From the NCBI GenBank assembly GCA_002840245.1, contig PHAA01000007.1:124001-188000 (forward strand): 64,000 nt of DNA, written 5' to 3'. The position numbers were made by a program, and so were the translations under genes. A model generated the notes under the pieces. The model saw nothing but the letters and a program-made list of their open reading frames with translations, did not search any database and had not been told where the DNA came from. Below are positions 8,052-16,804 of this stretch, one piece after another (position 1 is the first letter of the stretch; every line of letters starts with the position of its first letter). Source of the DNA: Firmicutes bacterium HGW-Firmicutes-15 (GTDB taxonomy: Bacteria; Bacillota; Syntrophomonadia; Syntrophomonadales; Syntrophomonadaceae).

Positions 8052-9308
8052 TTGGAACAGTTTAATCTACAAGATCTAGCCACTGGTATTGATACAGTCT
8101 GGGTTCTGCTGTGTGCATCGATGGTGTTTTTCATGGAAGGCGGATTTGCGTTTTTGGAGGCTGGCTTCATCAGCGCTAAAAACTCAATTAATATTGTCAT
8201 GAAGGTTTTTACGGATTGTACAGTCGGAATGCTCAGCTATTGGGCGGTTGGTTTCGCAATCATGTATGGCCTTGACCAGGGAGGGCTGTTTGGCAGTACT
8301 GGCTTTTTTATCGGGGGAGACTTGGGGCACATTAAGTTGCGCATTCCCATTTATGCTTATTGGCTTTTCCAGGCAGCATTTGCAGTTGCGATGGCTTCCA
8401 TTGTTTCTGGTGCAGTAGCGGAGCGAATGAAATTTGGTCCTTACATTGTCTATACAGCCTTGGCCGCAGGTCTTATTTATCCTGTCGCGGGACACTGGGT
8501 ATGGGGCGCAGGTGGATGGCTGTCACAAATGGGTATGTTGGATTTCGCTGGATCATCTGTCGTGCATGCTGTCGGGGGATGGAGTTCACTGGCTGCGGTT
8601 ATGGTCTTGGGAGCCCGTAGTTCGAAATATAATGAAGATGGCAGTATCAATTTCATGCCGCCCCATAATTTGCACTTGGCCTTCTTAGGGACATTTATCC
8701 TCTGGTTCGGGTGGAACGGTTTTAATGCCGGAAGTTCTCTTACCGGGCTGGACAGCAATATTGCCAGGATTGCCCTTAATACCAATTTAGCCGCAGCCAG
8801 CGGGGGTATGCTGGCCACCTTCTATACTATGTTTAGGTGGGGCAAGGCCGATCCCAGTATGGTAATTAATGGTTCGCTTGCAGGTTTGGCGGCTATTACC
8901 GCAGGGTGTGCTTATGTTAGTCCGCCGGTTGCAGTATTTATTGGAGCTGTCGCTGGTGTTCTGGTTGTCCTGGCGGTTGGGTTCTTTGATCGACGGCTTA
9001 TGGATGATCCTGTTGGCGCTATTGCTGTACACGGCGTGAATGGAACATGGGGTGTACTGGCAGTGGGCTTGTTTGCCGAACATGGGGGTCTTTTTATGGG
9101 CGGCGGGTTCAAGCTTTTAATCGTCCAGACTCTGGGGGTTACGGTGGTATCCTTATGGGCCTTTGGTATGACCTATCTTATTTTTACACTCCTGAAAAAA
9201 AGCGTTGGCATACGAGTCAGCCTGGAAGAAGAAATTAATGGCTTGGACATTGTCGAGCATGGTATATCTGCCTATGCAGGTCTTGACAGCGCCAGCGCAG
9301 AAGGTTAA
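8052..9308 (+). CDS. amt: Ammonium transporter (Amt family)
   Basis: The 418-residue membrane protein has the eleven-helix hydrophobic profile of Amt/Mep channels, which conduct ammonia/ammonium into the cell. The signature DFAGSSVVHAVGG (about residue 160) includes the first pore histidine, and AVHGVNGTWG (about 320) the second. The Phe gate region FLEAGF is near the N-terminus. The start is TTG at 8052 with a GGGGGAGG Shine-Dalgarno. A PII gene follows about 100 bases downstream, the usual amtB-glnK pairing in which PII blocks the channel when nitrogen is plentiful. Confidence 0.96.
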   Translation: MEQFNLQDLATGIDTVWVLLCASMVFFMEGGFAFLEAGFISAKNSINIVMKVFTDCTVGMLSYWAVGFAIMYGLDQGGLFGSTGFFIGGDLGHIKLRIPIYAYWLFQAAFAVAMASIVSGAVAERMKFGPYIVYTALAAGLIYPVAGHWVWGAGGWLSQMGMLDFAGSSVVHAVGGWSSLAAVMVLGARSSKYNEDGSINFMPPHNLHLAFLGTFILWFGWNGFNAGSSLTGLDSNIARIALNTNLAAASGGMLATFYTMFRWGKADPSMVINGSLAGLAAITAGCAYVSPPVAVFIGAVAGVLVVLAVGFFDRRLMDDPVGAIAVHGVNGTWGVLAVGLFAEHGGLFMGGGFKLLIVQTLGVTVVSLWAFGMTYLIFTLLKKSVGIRVSLEEEINGLDIVEHGISAYAGLDSASAEG

Positions 9309-9404
9309 TGTTGCTCGCTCTGTCTGGTAACGGTATAATAAAAATAAGGTCTTATTACAGTGCCCATTGAGAGTCGCAACTTAAATGGACGAGGAGAGGT
9401 TTAT

Positions 9405-9743
9405 TTGAAGAAGATAGAGGCTATCATCAGGCCGGGCAAATTGGATGAGGTAAAAGTTCAACTCGATAAAATCGGAATTCGGGGTATAACTGTCTATGAT
9501 GTCAAAGGGAGAGGACTGCAACGGGAGCAGAAGCAATATTACCGCGGACAAGAGCACACAGTAGACCTTTTCCCTAAGATAAAGGTAGAAATCGTTTGTG
9601 AAGATGCATTTGTAGAAAACATTGTTTCCACCATCCTTGGTATCTGCAAAACTGGGCAAGTCGGGGACGGGAAAATATTTGTGTATCCTGTAGAGAGAGT
9701 AATACGTATTAGTACTCGCGAAGAGGGCACTGCGGCAATCTAA
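9405..9743 (+). CDS. glnB: PII nitrogen regulatory protein (GlnB/GlnK) with His at position 51
   Basis: PII trimer subunits bind ATP/ADP and 2-oxoglutarate and regulate Amt and nitrogen enzymes. The TTG at 9405 after GGAGAGG gives exactly 112 residues, the family length, beginning MKKIEAIIRP; the longer GTG-initiated frame from 9360 is rejected. Conserved regions are VKGRG (34-37), the T-loop YYRGQEH (45-51), and KTGQVGDGKIFV (about 79-90). Tyr46 is kept but the canonical uridylylation residue Tyr51 is His, so uridylylation as in enteric bacteria is not expected. It follows amt directly and probably acts on it. Confidence 0.95.
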   Translation: MKKIEAIIRPGKLDEVKVQLDKIGIRGITVYDVKGRGLQREQKQYYRGQEHTVDLFPKIKVEIVCEDAFVENIVSTILGICKTGQVGDGKIFVYPVERVIRISTREEGTAAI

Positions 9744-9795
9744 AGTCAGTAAATATTCCACCCGGATTAAGGCAAGTGTTCTTATCTCGATAGCA

Positions 9796-9824
9796 TTGAT
9801 TTTTCATAAATATCGTGATATACT
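9796..9824 (+). promoter_or_regulatory. Sigma-A-type promoter between glnB and the dapB leader
   Basis: TTGATT, 17-base spacer, TATACT. It predicts a start near 9831 and heads a structured stretch that ends in an intrinsic terminator at 9937. Confidence 0.6.
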
Positions 9825-9839
9825 ATTTATGTTATTAAT

Positions 9840-9937
9840 ATCAAATATTGGTATTCGGCTGAGCGAACAAATCATTCGCTTTCAACAGATTTGATTTGTG
9901 GGTGAGGAACTCGTTTACTGAGTTTGTCACCTTTTTT
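9840..9937 (+). ncRNA. Candidate structured leader or small RNA with a pseudoknot
   Basis: Downstream of the 9796 promoter a 6-bp hairpin (AGCGAA / TTCGCT, 9862-9880) exposes a 7-base loop CAAATCA that is fully complementary to TGATTTG at 9892-9898, which would form a pseudoknot. It is followed at once by a terminator (GGTGA..AACTC / GAGTT..TCACC, then six T, 9901-9937). I know no family that matches. It may be an independent RNA of about 105 bases or the first of two regulatory modules before dapB. Confidence 0.45.
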
Positions 9938-10065
9938 ACACAAAGACGATATTTTTATTCTGAAGAAGCAATATGGAAGGTAATATAGGTTGGAATAGCA
10001 TCAGCTGGATTATGATTAGGTCTTATGGCGAATATTAAAACAATAAGGATTTTGTAAAAATTAAT

Positions 10066-10180
10066 AATACGCTGAATCCAGAAATGGAACGGGAGAACCA
10101 ACTATTGGGGTGAATCCTGACATTAGTCAGGTAGGGTTAACTTTCGACCCGAATCCGTCAGCTAATTTCGTAAGCGTTGA
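10066..10180 (+). promoter_or_regulatory. ydaO-yuaA (cyclic di-AMP) riboswitch
   Basis: The stretch contains the conserved ydaO aptamer blocks in order: CGCTGAATCC, GGGAGAACC, TTGGGGTGAATCC, a small stem, GGTAGGG, TTTCGACCCGAATCCGTCAG and GCTAA, closed by a P1 helix ACGCT / AGCGT (10069-10073 with 10173-10177). The class binds c-di-AMP and usually turns genes off. The 3' strand of P1 is complementary to the 5' arm of the following terminator, giving a plausible antiterminator. Confidence 0.92.
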
Positions 10181-10224
10181 GAGTGAAGGTGATTGATTAT
10201 GCAATATTAGTCATGCCCTTTCTT

Positions 10225-10257
10225 AACGCTACGGTTAAATACCGTAGCGTTTTTCTT
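10225..10257 (+). terminator. Intrinsic terminator of the ydaO riboswitch
   Basis: Perfect 11-bp stem AACGCTACGGT / ACCGTAGCGTT with a 5-base loop and a T-rich tail, 27 bases before the dapB start. Its first six bases can pair with AGCGTT at 10173-10178, so terminator and antiterminator are mutually exclusive. Confidence 0.92.
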
Positions 10258-10283
10258 TATAATAATGAAATGGAGGTTTTTCA

Positions 10284-11144
10284 ATGATAAGCATATGCTT
10301 AGTGGGACTTGGTAAAACAGGAAAAGAAATTGCAAAAGCAATCATGGAACAAAATGATTTGAAATTAGTGTCAGTTGTTTGTAGTCCTAATAGCAGCAAA
10401 ATCGGTAAAGATTTGGGCGAATTAATAGGATGTGTAGAAACGGGAATTATCATTGAAAGTTCGGATCATATTGAACAAGTGGTATTTAAGTCTCATCCCG
10501 ATGTTGTTGTAGATTTTTCAAACCCAATTGCAACAATGAAAAATGCAAGAATATTTGCCAGAATGAAAGTGAATATGGTTATTGGTACAACAGGTTTTTC
10601 TGAATTTGATATACGAAAGCTATTAGTTTTAACAAAAAAGAATCATACCGGAATTGTTTATGCACCCAACGTAACATTAGGCGTGAATGTGCTTATGCTC
10701 TTAAGTAACTTGGCAGCCAATATCTTGAATAATTATGATTTCCAAATTACTGAAATACATCACAAGCATAAAAAAGACTCACCTTCTGGTACTGCTTTAA
10801 AAATTGCCAAAGAAATCGAAAAAGGATTAGTATCATCAGGCTTGGAGATTAGTAATGAAAATGACATACCAATTAATGCTATTCGTGCGGGTGGCGTGGT
10901 TGGCAAACACGAAGTTATGATTGTTGGGGAAGACGATAAAATCGAAATATCACACGAATCATTTTCAAGAAGAGCTTTTGCTTTGGGGGCAATCAAGGGC
11001 ATTAGATTTGTACATGGTAAATCGGGCTATTTTGAAATGAATGACGTTTTAGATCTAAAAAAAGTGCTCGGTGATTATGTGGATAAAGAGGATACTAATA
11101 ACAAAAAAAGACATATGTACTACGGCACAAAAAATATTATCTAA
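10284..11144 (+). CDS. dapB: 4-hydroxy-tetrahydrodipicolinate reductase DapB
   Basis: The 286-residue protein has the N-terminal dinucleotide-binding motif VGLGKTGKEI, the VVVDFSNP segment, IGTTGF, and the catalytic stretch ITEIHHKHKKDSPSGTAL, which holds the proton-donor His and the substrate-binding Lys and SGTA. DapB makes tetrahydrodipicolinate for diaminopimelate (peptidoglycan), lysine and, in spore formers, dipicolinate. The ATG follows GGAGG. No other lysine gene is nearby. The AT-rich codon use and the unusual c-di-AMP riboswitch directly upstream set it apart from its neighbours. The C-terminal extension after about residue 265 is lysine-rich and atypical. Confidence 0.9.
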   Translation: MISICLVGLGKTGKEIAKAIMEQNDLKLVSVVCSPNSSKIGKDLGELIGCVETGIIIESSDHIEQVVFKSHPDVVVDFSNPIATMKNARIFARMKVNMVIGTTGFSEFDIRKLLVLTKKNHTGIVYAPNVTLGVNVLMLLSNLAANILNNYDFQITEIHHKHKKDSPSGTALKIAKEIEKGLVSSGLEISNENDIPINAIRAGGVVGKHEVMIVGEDDKIEISHESFSRRAFALGAIKGIRFVHGKSGYFEMNDVLDLKKVLGDYVDKEDTNNKKRHMYYGTKNII

Positions 11145-11203
11145 TTAATCCTTCTGCTTCGCATTCTTCATCACCTGCGGAAAGATTTTATTGGATGTCT
11201 AAG

Positions 11204-11240
11204 GGAACTTGCTGCCAGGTTGGCGGCAAGTTCCTATTTT
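11204..11240 (+). terminator. Terminator between dapB and the DUF4153 gene
   Basis: Stem GGAACTTGCTGCC / GGCGGCAAGTTCC (one mismatch) with a 5-base loop and TATTTT behind it on the plus strand. It lies at the converging ends of dapB and the DUF4153 gene and overlaps the latter's stop region. Confidence 0.75.
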
Positions 11241-13036
11241 GCAGATGCAGGTGCGCCAAACATAACAAAGATACTGTAGTCAACACCAGAATCAGAGTCA
11301 GTACCATAGGTTACATTGACATTTTGGAGCATTATCCGAAGCTTGTAGCCATCCTTTTCAACATCAATAGTCATTTTTTCAGGAGCCAGGGCTTCTTTAG
11401 GATTATTCCCGATTCCGGAGAGGGTTTTAGTGAAATCGTAGAGGCCCGTTCCAACTAGCTCAACCCCATCCGTATTCTTTACCGACACAAGCACCTCTTG
11501 GGGAGATAACCGTTCAAAGCTAAGCTTGTATTTTACACTGCTTACCTCAAAGTCTAACGAGGGTTGATTGGACTTATCCATTCCCCTATTCGAGTTGGTA
11601 TTAATTAAAATATCATAGCCGCTAATATTTAATGGCTTTTGCATATCAATGTTGGCAAAGAAGTAGTTGGAATCGCCTCTCACACCGCCATAAGCCGGTT
11701 CAAAGCCCAGCGTACTTTTCATTTTATCATTATTGAATTTAAAATCACCCGGCAGCCATTTAATGTATTTAATATAACTGCGATTGTCCAGGTAGGCTAG
11801 TATACTTGTTGATTCAAGCCTTAAATTCATAGGTACCTCTGCCTTAGGGCTGATTATTCCGTCAGCAAGTATACCTTCTGTTTTGAGCATGCTTTCAAGC
11901 CTGGTTATCTGGCTAACCCGTGATACCGTGAACGCATCTACAGGCGGTATGACCGAAAATATGGCAAAACCAGCTGCAAGCAATGCAATAATGCCGTTTT
12001 TGGATACCGGTTTGAAGCTGAGCGCGACACCGCAAACCAACGAGAATACCCCGAAGAGCGTAACATAATAGCGCGACTCCGTAATCCCATAGGCATTCAA
12101 ACGTATTGCAACTGAGATAAGCTGCATAATCACCACCGGAATTAGTACCTTGGGGAAAATTAATCGGTACAATTTAGCAAAATGATTTTCAAGCCGGCTT
12201 GAAAGGACATATATAGTAAGTCCTGCAGCTGAATATGCCAGCACCATAACTCCTAGCTGTCCAGAAGGCCATTTAAAGGTCACTAGAATTTTAATGAAAT
12301 AAGCAGCCAATACCAACGTATAAGTAGCTACCAGCGGAATCGCAATATATGAAATCAGTATTTCCAGGAATCGAGGATAAAGCGCCGAACTTTGTGCGTA
12401 TTCACGCTCGGTTTCATATTCCGAATTGTAGCGTGGCAGCAGAGATAAGTAATAAAGTGTTGCAAAAAGCACCCATATGATAGTCATCATATATCCGTAT
12501 GAATCACTGTTGACCTTGAAAAGCAATATGTCAATTGCTGCAATAATACTGGCACAGCCACCTGAGAGAACGCCTGAAAACAACACGGATGTAAATGCCG
12601 ATTTGAAATGAGTTAGAGCGATTCCGTTGAAATCAGATTTGCTCTGGTATGATGGCACCCATAAAAAGGCACAGAACATGGCAAAAACAGCCACAAAAGT
12701 ACGGGTCACAACCTCAAAACTAATACTAGGAGCCGCCAATATAATCAGGTAATAACCCACAGTAATTAGTGCGGATACTCCGTATACTGCAATGCGCATT
12801 TTCAACAGCCGATCAAACCGTTCACAGGTGAACTGAGCGGCAACTCCCAGAAATGAACCTAGCAAGAAGGTAAACATTAGTTTTTGTGTAATCAGGTCCG
12901 GTTCTTTGTGCAGGGAAATCATATAACAAATCAGGATCGAAGTACAGACCAGACATATGACTGTCAGCGGAAAGCGCTCAACAGCCTCAAATATCCTCTG
13001 GGAAGCACGTACGATAGCTTTGGTAAAGCGGTTCAT
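11234..13036 (-). CDS. DUF4153 family polytopic membrane protein
   Basis: This 600-residue protein has an N-terminal half with about ten to twelve hydrophobic segments (residues about 20-400) and a soluble, probably extracytoplasmic C-terminal domain. The profile, together with the central LLPRYNSEYETEREYAQSSALYPRFLEILISYIAIPL region (LLPRYNS and YPRFLEILISY visible), matches DUF4153. The role is unknown. The ATG at 13036 has a GGGGAG Shine-Dalgarno. It is transcribed convergently with dapB and divergently from the serine dehydratase genes. Confidence 0.8.
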   Translation of the reverse strand: MNRFTKAIVRASQRIFEAVERFPLTVICLVCTSILICYMISLHKEPDLITQKLMFTFLLGSFLGVAAQFTCERFDRLLKMRIAVYGVSALITVGYYLIILAAPSISFEVVTRTFVAVFAMFCAFLWVPSYQSKSDFNGIALTHFKSAFTSVLFSGVLSGGCASIIAAIDILLFKVNSDSYGYMMTIIWVLFATLYYLSLLPRYNSEYETEREYAQSSALYPRFLEILISYIAIPLVATYTLVLAAYFIKILVTFKWPSGQLGVMVLAYSAAGLTIYVLSSRLENHFAKLYRLIFPKVLIPVVIMQLISVAIRLNAYGITESRYYVTLFGVFSLVCGVALSFKPVSKNGIIALLAAGFAIFSVIPPVDAFTVSRVSQITRLESMLKTEGILADGIISPKAEVPMNLRLESTSILAYLDNRSYIKYIKWLPGDFKFNNDKMKSTLGFEPAYGGVRGDSNYFFANIDMQKPLNISGYDILINTNSNRGMDKSNQPSLDFEVSSVKYKLSFERLSPQEVLVSVKNTDGVELVGTGLYDFTKTLSGIGNNPKEALAPEKMTIDVEKDGYKLRIMLQNVNVTYGTDSDSGVDYSIFVMFGAPASAK

Positions 13037-13371
13037 TTAAAATCTCCCCTCAACGACAAGGTATAATATGTTTTAAGTTTAACAAGATTTATCCTTACTA
13101 TACTATTGTATCTTCTCAATAACAAACTATAGGTATTTTCAGAATGACATATATTACGATTAGTGTCTAGCATGTGTTATGTAAAAATAGCAGGTAATAA
13201 CAGGTAAACTCTACTCGCTAGATAAAATGCGCCGTTTTCTATATTTTGCCTTAGCTGAACACACAATTCTAAACTGCGCAGCTTAACCCAGCTGCCATCT
13301 GGAATAATATTTTTTGCAAAAAATCATACTAATATGACATGGTTCCGTGTCATGCATAAGGAGGCAAGAAT
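13037..13371. other. Intergenic region upstream of sdaAB
   Basis: AT-rich divergent spacer between the DUF4153 gene and sdaAB. Apart from the dyad listed separately at its right end and the sdaAB Shine-Dalgarno (AGGAGG), I see no gene, RNA or strong promoter match. Confidence 0.5.
13334..13353 (+). promoter_or_regulatory. Dyad symmetry just upstream of sdaAB
   Basis: ATGACATGG, TT, CCGTGTCAT: nine-base arms with one mismatch, ending 18 bases before the sdaAB start. It could be an operator or a hairpin in the leader; the position suggests control of the serine dehydratase genes. Confidence 0.45.
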
Positions 13372-14043
13372 ATGGGAGCAGGGATTTTTGAGGTTATAGG
13401 TCCGGTAATGGTTGGTCCCTCCAGTTCTCATACAGCAGGTGCGGTGAGGATTGGTGCAATAGCCAATAGAATTTGCGGAGGTATACCGGCACGAGTTAAT
13501 TTTTATTTGCATGGATCCTTTGCAGAAACATACCGGGGGCATGGAACAGATAATGCCCTGGTTGGCGGAATTCTAGGTATGTCACCATCAGATGAGCGAT
13601 TGCGCAATTCATTCCAATATGCCAGAAAACAAGGATTGGAATTTGACTTTAATACTATAGACCTAGGCGATGTTCATCCTAATACAATTAAAATTGTAAT
13701 GCATGCGCGCGACGGCTTGATACACGAAGTAATTGGATCATCAATCGGAGGTGGAAGCGTTTTAATAAGCTCAGTCGACAATTCCCGAGTAGAATTTAGC
13801 GGAAAATATCCTACCATATTTACCAGTCATGAAGACAAACCCGGTTTAATCGCTCGGGTTACCTCCCTTTTTGCCGACCGGGGTATTAACATAGCTTTTT
13901 TGAAGGTTTTCCGTTATTCACGTGGGAGTGATGCCTCAATGCTGGTTGAAACTGATGCCCAGATGCCGGCTGACTTGATTGGTGCTATTGGTAAACTGGA
14001 AGGCATTAAAAGTATTGTGTATATAAATGAGATCTATTCCTAA
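13372..14043 (+). CDS. sdaAB: L-serine dehydratase, iron-sulfur-dependent, beta subunit
   Basis: The 223-residue subunit shows the family signature GPVMVGPSSSHTAGA near the N-terminus and, from about residue 145, an ACT-type ligand-binding domain (KPGLIARVTSLFADRGINI). With the alpha subunit it deaminates serine to pyruvate and ammonia using an oxygen-sensitive 4Fe-4S cluster. The ATG follows AGGAGG. The alpha subunit gene follows after 50 bases with its own Shine-Dalgarno, so the pair forms an operon typical of anaerobic Firmicutes. Confidence 0.95.
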   Translation: MGAGIFEVIGPVMVGPSSSHTAGAVRIGAIANRICGGIPARVNFYLHGSFAETYRGHGTDNALVGGILGMSPSDERLRNSFQYARKQGLEFDFNTIDLGDVHPNTIKIVMHARDGLIHEVIGSSIGGGSVLISSVDNSRVEFSGKYPTIFTSHEDKPGLIARVTSLFADRGINIAFLKVFRYSRGSDASMLVETDAQMPADLIGAIGKLEGIKSIVYINEIYS

Positions 14044-14093
14044 CAGAAAAATCGATTCACCAAGAGAATATATTCTATTAATGGGAGGTAAGA

Positions 14094-14963
14094 ATGTTTC
14101 AGTACAACAAGGCAGCTGAATTATTAAGCATTTGCATATCCAGTAAGATGGCTTTAGCCGAGGTAATAATACAAGCTGAAATGGAAGAGAGCGGTTTGAG
14201 CCGGGACGATATCTGGCAGATGATGAGTGAACGCTTTGATATCATGAAAAATTCCATTATCAATGGTGTAGAGAAGGAACTAAAATCTAAAGGTGGCTTG
14301 ATCGGTGGCAATGCAAGAAAATTGTACTTAAACCTGAATTCTGCTTTAAGTGGTAAAACTGCAACCAAAGCAGTGAGTTATGCCCTGGCAGTTACCGAGG
14401 TTAATGCTTCTATGGGCAAAATCGTAGCTTCTCCTACTGCTGGATCTAGTGGCATATTGCCGGGAGTTTTATTGGCCTTGGCTGAAGATTACGATTATCC
14501 GCGGGAAAAGCTGATAGAGGCTTTATTTGTTGCTGCCGGTTTGGGCAGAATTATTGCCATAAATGCAACCCTATCGGGCGCCGAAGGTGGATGCCAGGCA
14601 GAATGCGGGTCCGCTTCTGCAATGGCAGCAGCAACGGCGACTTACCTAGTCGGTGGTTCCCCGGAACAATGTTTTAATGCTGCCGCGATGGCTTTGAAAG
14701 GACTTCTGGGTCTGGTATGCGACCCGGTAGCAGGGTTGGTGGAAGTGCCCTGTTCCAAGAGAAATGCAACTTCAACGGCTAATGCCCTTATATGTGCAGA
14801 TATGACCATAGCTGGAATACAGAGCTTTATTCCATTCGATGAAGTGGTGGAGGCCATGCATCGCGTGGGGCAGTTGATGTCTCCAGACCTGCGTGAAACA
14901 GCTCGAGGTGGTTGTGCGGCTGTTCCAACTGCATTAAAGTATGAAAAAACCATAAAGAAATAA
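14094..14963 (+). CDS. sdaAA: L-serine dehydratase, iron-sulfur-dependent, alpha subunit
   Basis: This 289-residue subunit carries the catalytic and cluster-binding part: the SPTAGSSGILPG motif near residue 113, cysteines in GGCQAECGSASAMAAA (about 163-178), the CDPVAGLVEVPCSKRN segment (about 207-222) and the C-terminal ARGGCAAVPTA. These match the 4Fe-4S ligands of two-subunit serine dehydratases. The ATG follows GGGAGG. It is co-transcribed with sdaAB and ends a few bases before the convergent amidase gene. Confidence 0.95.
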   Translation: MFQYNKAAELLSICISSKMALAEVIIQAEMEESGLSRDDIWQMMSERFDIMKNSIINGVEKELKSKGGLIGGNARKLYLNLNSALSGKTATKAVSYALAVTEVNASMGKIVASPTAGSSGILPGVLLALAEDYDYPREKLIEALFVAAGLGRIIAINATLSGAEGGCQAECGSASAMAAATATYLVGGSPEQCFNAAAMALKGLLGLVCDPVAGLVEVPCSKRNATSTANALICADMTIAGIQSFIPFDEVVEAMHRVGQLMSPDLRETARGGCAAVPTALKYEKTIKK

Positions 14964-14988
14964 TAAATCAGTACTCAGTATTGTTTTT

Positions 14989-16050
14989 CTATTTATTGAG
15001 GAATGATAATATGCCGTTTGCTATCGCTTGAGCCGCTCGGTCTTTGAAATCGTTGGTTTTCAATAGAGCTTCTTCGGCAGGGTTGCTGATAAATGCCACT
15101 TCAACCAGTACTGACGGCATCCGGGTATTTCTTAATACTGATAAATTAGCTTCTTTCACCCCTCGGTTCTGTCTTTGCAGCTTATCAAGCAGCTGTATTT
15201 GAAGAGCTTTAGCTAACCTTGCTCTATCATCACGCTGTACAAACAGGTCTGGATACTCTTGCGGAGCATAGAAGTAGGTTTCGGTTCCGCATGGAGCTGA
15301 TAGTATATTTGCATTATTATGAATGGATACAAAGAGGGTCGCGTTAAGCTTATTAGCTATGCTGCTGCGTTCTTCCAGACTGACATAACTGTCATTATTG
15401 CGGGTGTACTCCACTCTGATTCCCCTTTGCTTAAGCAATTCACCCGCCTTCAGAGCTATCACCAGGTTAACGTCTTTTTCTATAAGCTGACTTACCCCTG
15501 CACCAGGATCCCACCCACCGTGTCCGGCATCAAGTACCACTATTACTTCACGGGGTTGAGGTACAGGCGGAGATGGAGTAGGGTCTGAGCTGATTATGTT
15601 AATATTCCCGGTATTTTCGTCCCATGTCACCGTACCGCCAAAGGCTTCAGCTACAAAACGCAGCGGAGCTAAAGTCCTGTTGTTCACTATCTTGGAAGGA
15701 ACTTCTAAATTGTAGATGCTGCCATTTACCGTCGCAGTGCGAGAGTTCAATGGCAGTATAACTGTAATATCTCCTTTTGTGGCTGTAACTACAAGGGTAG
15801 TACTATTCCAGTCAACTTTTGCTCCCATGGACTCAAATATGGTCCGCAACGGAACCATAGTACGGTTATTTTCTATGGTAGGTAGTACTTCAAACTCCAG
15901 TTGCCTGCCATTAAGGATAACCAGCGGGTGACTTACCCCGGTATCCGCAGAAGCACTAGCTAGCAATGGTCCGACAAGGAAGGATAAAGATATCAGTATC
16001 ATCAATAATAAGTATATCTGTATATAGTTAGTTTTAGTTTTAAATAACAC
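14989..16050 (-). CDS. N-acetylmuramoyl-L-alanine amidase with copper-amine-oxidase-like N-terminal domain
   Basis: A signal peptide (hydrophobic ILISLSFLVGPLLASASA) is followed by a Cu_amine_oxidN1-type domain (about 45-150, with paired NNRTMVPLR and NNRTLAPLRFVAEAFGG motifs) and a zinc Amidase_3 domain (about 170-350). Zinc and catalytic residues are visible in VLDAGHGG, IEKDVN, SIHNN and LVEVAF. It cleaves the lactyl-peptide bond of peptidoglycan outside the cell. The frame is open from 16143, but the GTG at 16050 has an AAAGGA Shine-Dalgarno and places the signal peptide at the N-terminus, so I choose it (353 residues). Confidence 0.9.
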   Translation of the reverse strand: MLFKTKTNYIQIYLLLMILISLSFLVGPLLASASADTGVSHPLVILNGRQLEFEVLPTIENNRTMVPLRTIFESMGAKVDWNSTTLVVTATKGDITVILPLNSRTATVNGSIYNLEVPSKIVNNRTLAPLRFVAEAFGGTVTWDENTGNINIISSDPTPSPPVPQPREVIVVLDAGHGGWDPGAGVSQLIEKDVNLVIALKAGELLKQRGIRVEYTRNNDSYVSLEERSSIANKLNATLFVSIHNNANILSAPCGTETYFYAPQEYPDLFVQRDDRARLAKALQIQLLDKLQRQNRGVKEANLSVLRNTRMPSVLVEVAFISNPAEEALLKTNDFKDRAAQAIANGILSFLNK

Positions 16051-16307
16051 AATCTGTCCTTTATAAATAATTATATTTAACTTTTCGACAATTACTGATG
16101 TGTTCCCTGCTTCTTCGACATGGTAAATATCGGTAGTTAACACCGCGTTATTAGAAGTTTAGGTAACAGAATTATACAGATTGTTTATAACCAACAGGTA
16201 GTTCGATTAAATGAAATTAGTATTAAAAAATAAGCTCAATTAAATAATGAATATTTAATTGCTTTATTGGATACAATTTATGGTAATAAACTATATGGAG
16301 GTTGACA

Positions 16308-16754
16308 ATGGTTATTTCCTTATCTGATTTTAATAAGCTGTCCGACAAAGACAAGAAAAAAACACTGGAGAGTTTGAAACAAGAATTAGGTGTTAGTGGC
16401 ATTGTAAAGGCTTGGGAAATATCAAGATCAAAAGCGTACAGCATGCTGCGTGAGTTTAATATTTCCCTTAACAGGAAAATAAGCCGACCGTCAAAGGCGA
16501 AATCGGATGAAAACCTTGAAAAATCTGCAGAAGTAACCACTCAACAAAGAGACCAAAGCATTAAAAGTTCAGAAACTGTTGCACCAGAATCTCGATTAGA
16601 TTTTGATTCAAATGCAGATGGCTCGAAGTTTTTTCTTAATCTGGAGACTCAAGGTACTGCGCAGCTAATCAGTGAAACAATACATTCTCTCCTGGGATCA
16701 GGAAAATTATCGAGCGCAAAATTGCATCTGAGTATAACTATTCAAGAGGTTTAG
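16308..16754 (+). CDS. Small HTH-like protein of unknown function (148 residues)
   Basis: The N-terminal third contains LKQELGVSGIVKAWEISRSKAY followed by SMLREFNI (first part LGVSGIVKAWEISRSKAY), a pattern resembling a helix-turn-helix. A lysine/serine-rich linker (about 58-100) leads to a folded C-terminal part (about 105-148) with alternating hydrophobic residues. No signal peptide is present. The ATG at 16308 lies 6 bases after GGAGG; the in-frame TTG two codons upstream lacks room. I do not recognise the family; a DNA-binding role is only a suggestion. Confidence 0.6.
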   Translation: MVISLSDFNKLSDKDKKKTLESLKQELGVSGIVKAWEISRSKAYSMLREFNISLNRKISRPSKAKSDENLEKSAEVTTQQRDQSIKSSETVAPESRLDFDSNADGSKFFLNLETQGTAQLISETIHSLLGSGKLSSAKLHLSITIQEV

Positions 16755-16804
16755 AGGGTATCTTCACTATGGTCAGTAGATGTCACCTTATTTATTTAGC
16801 TGTT

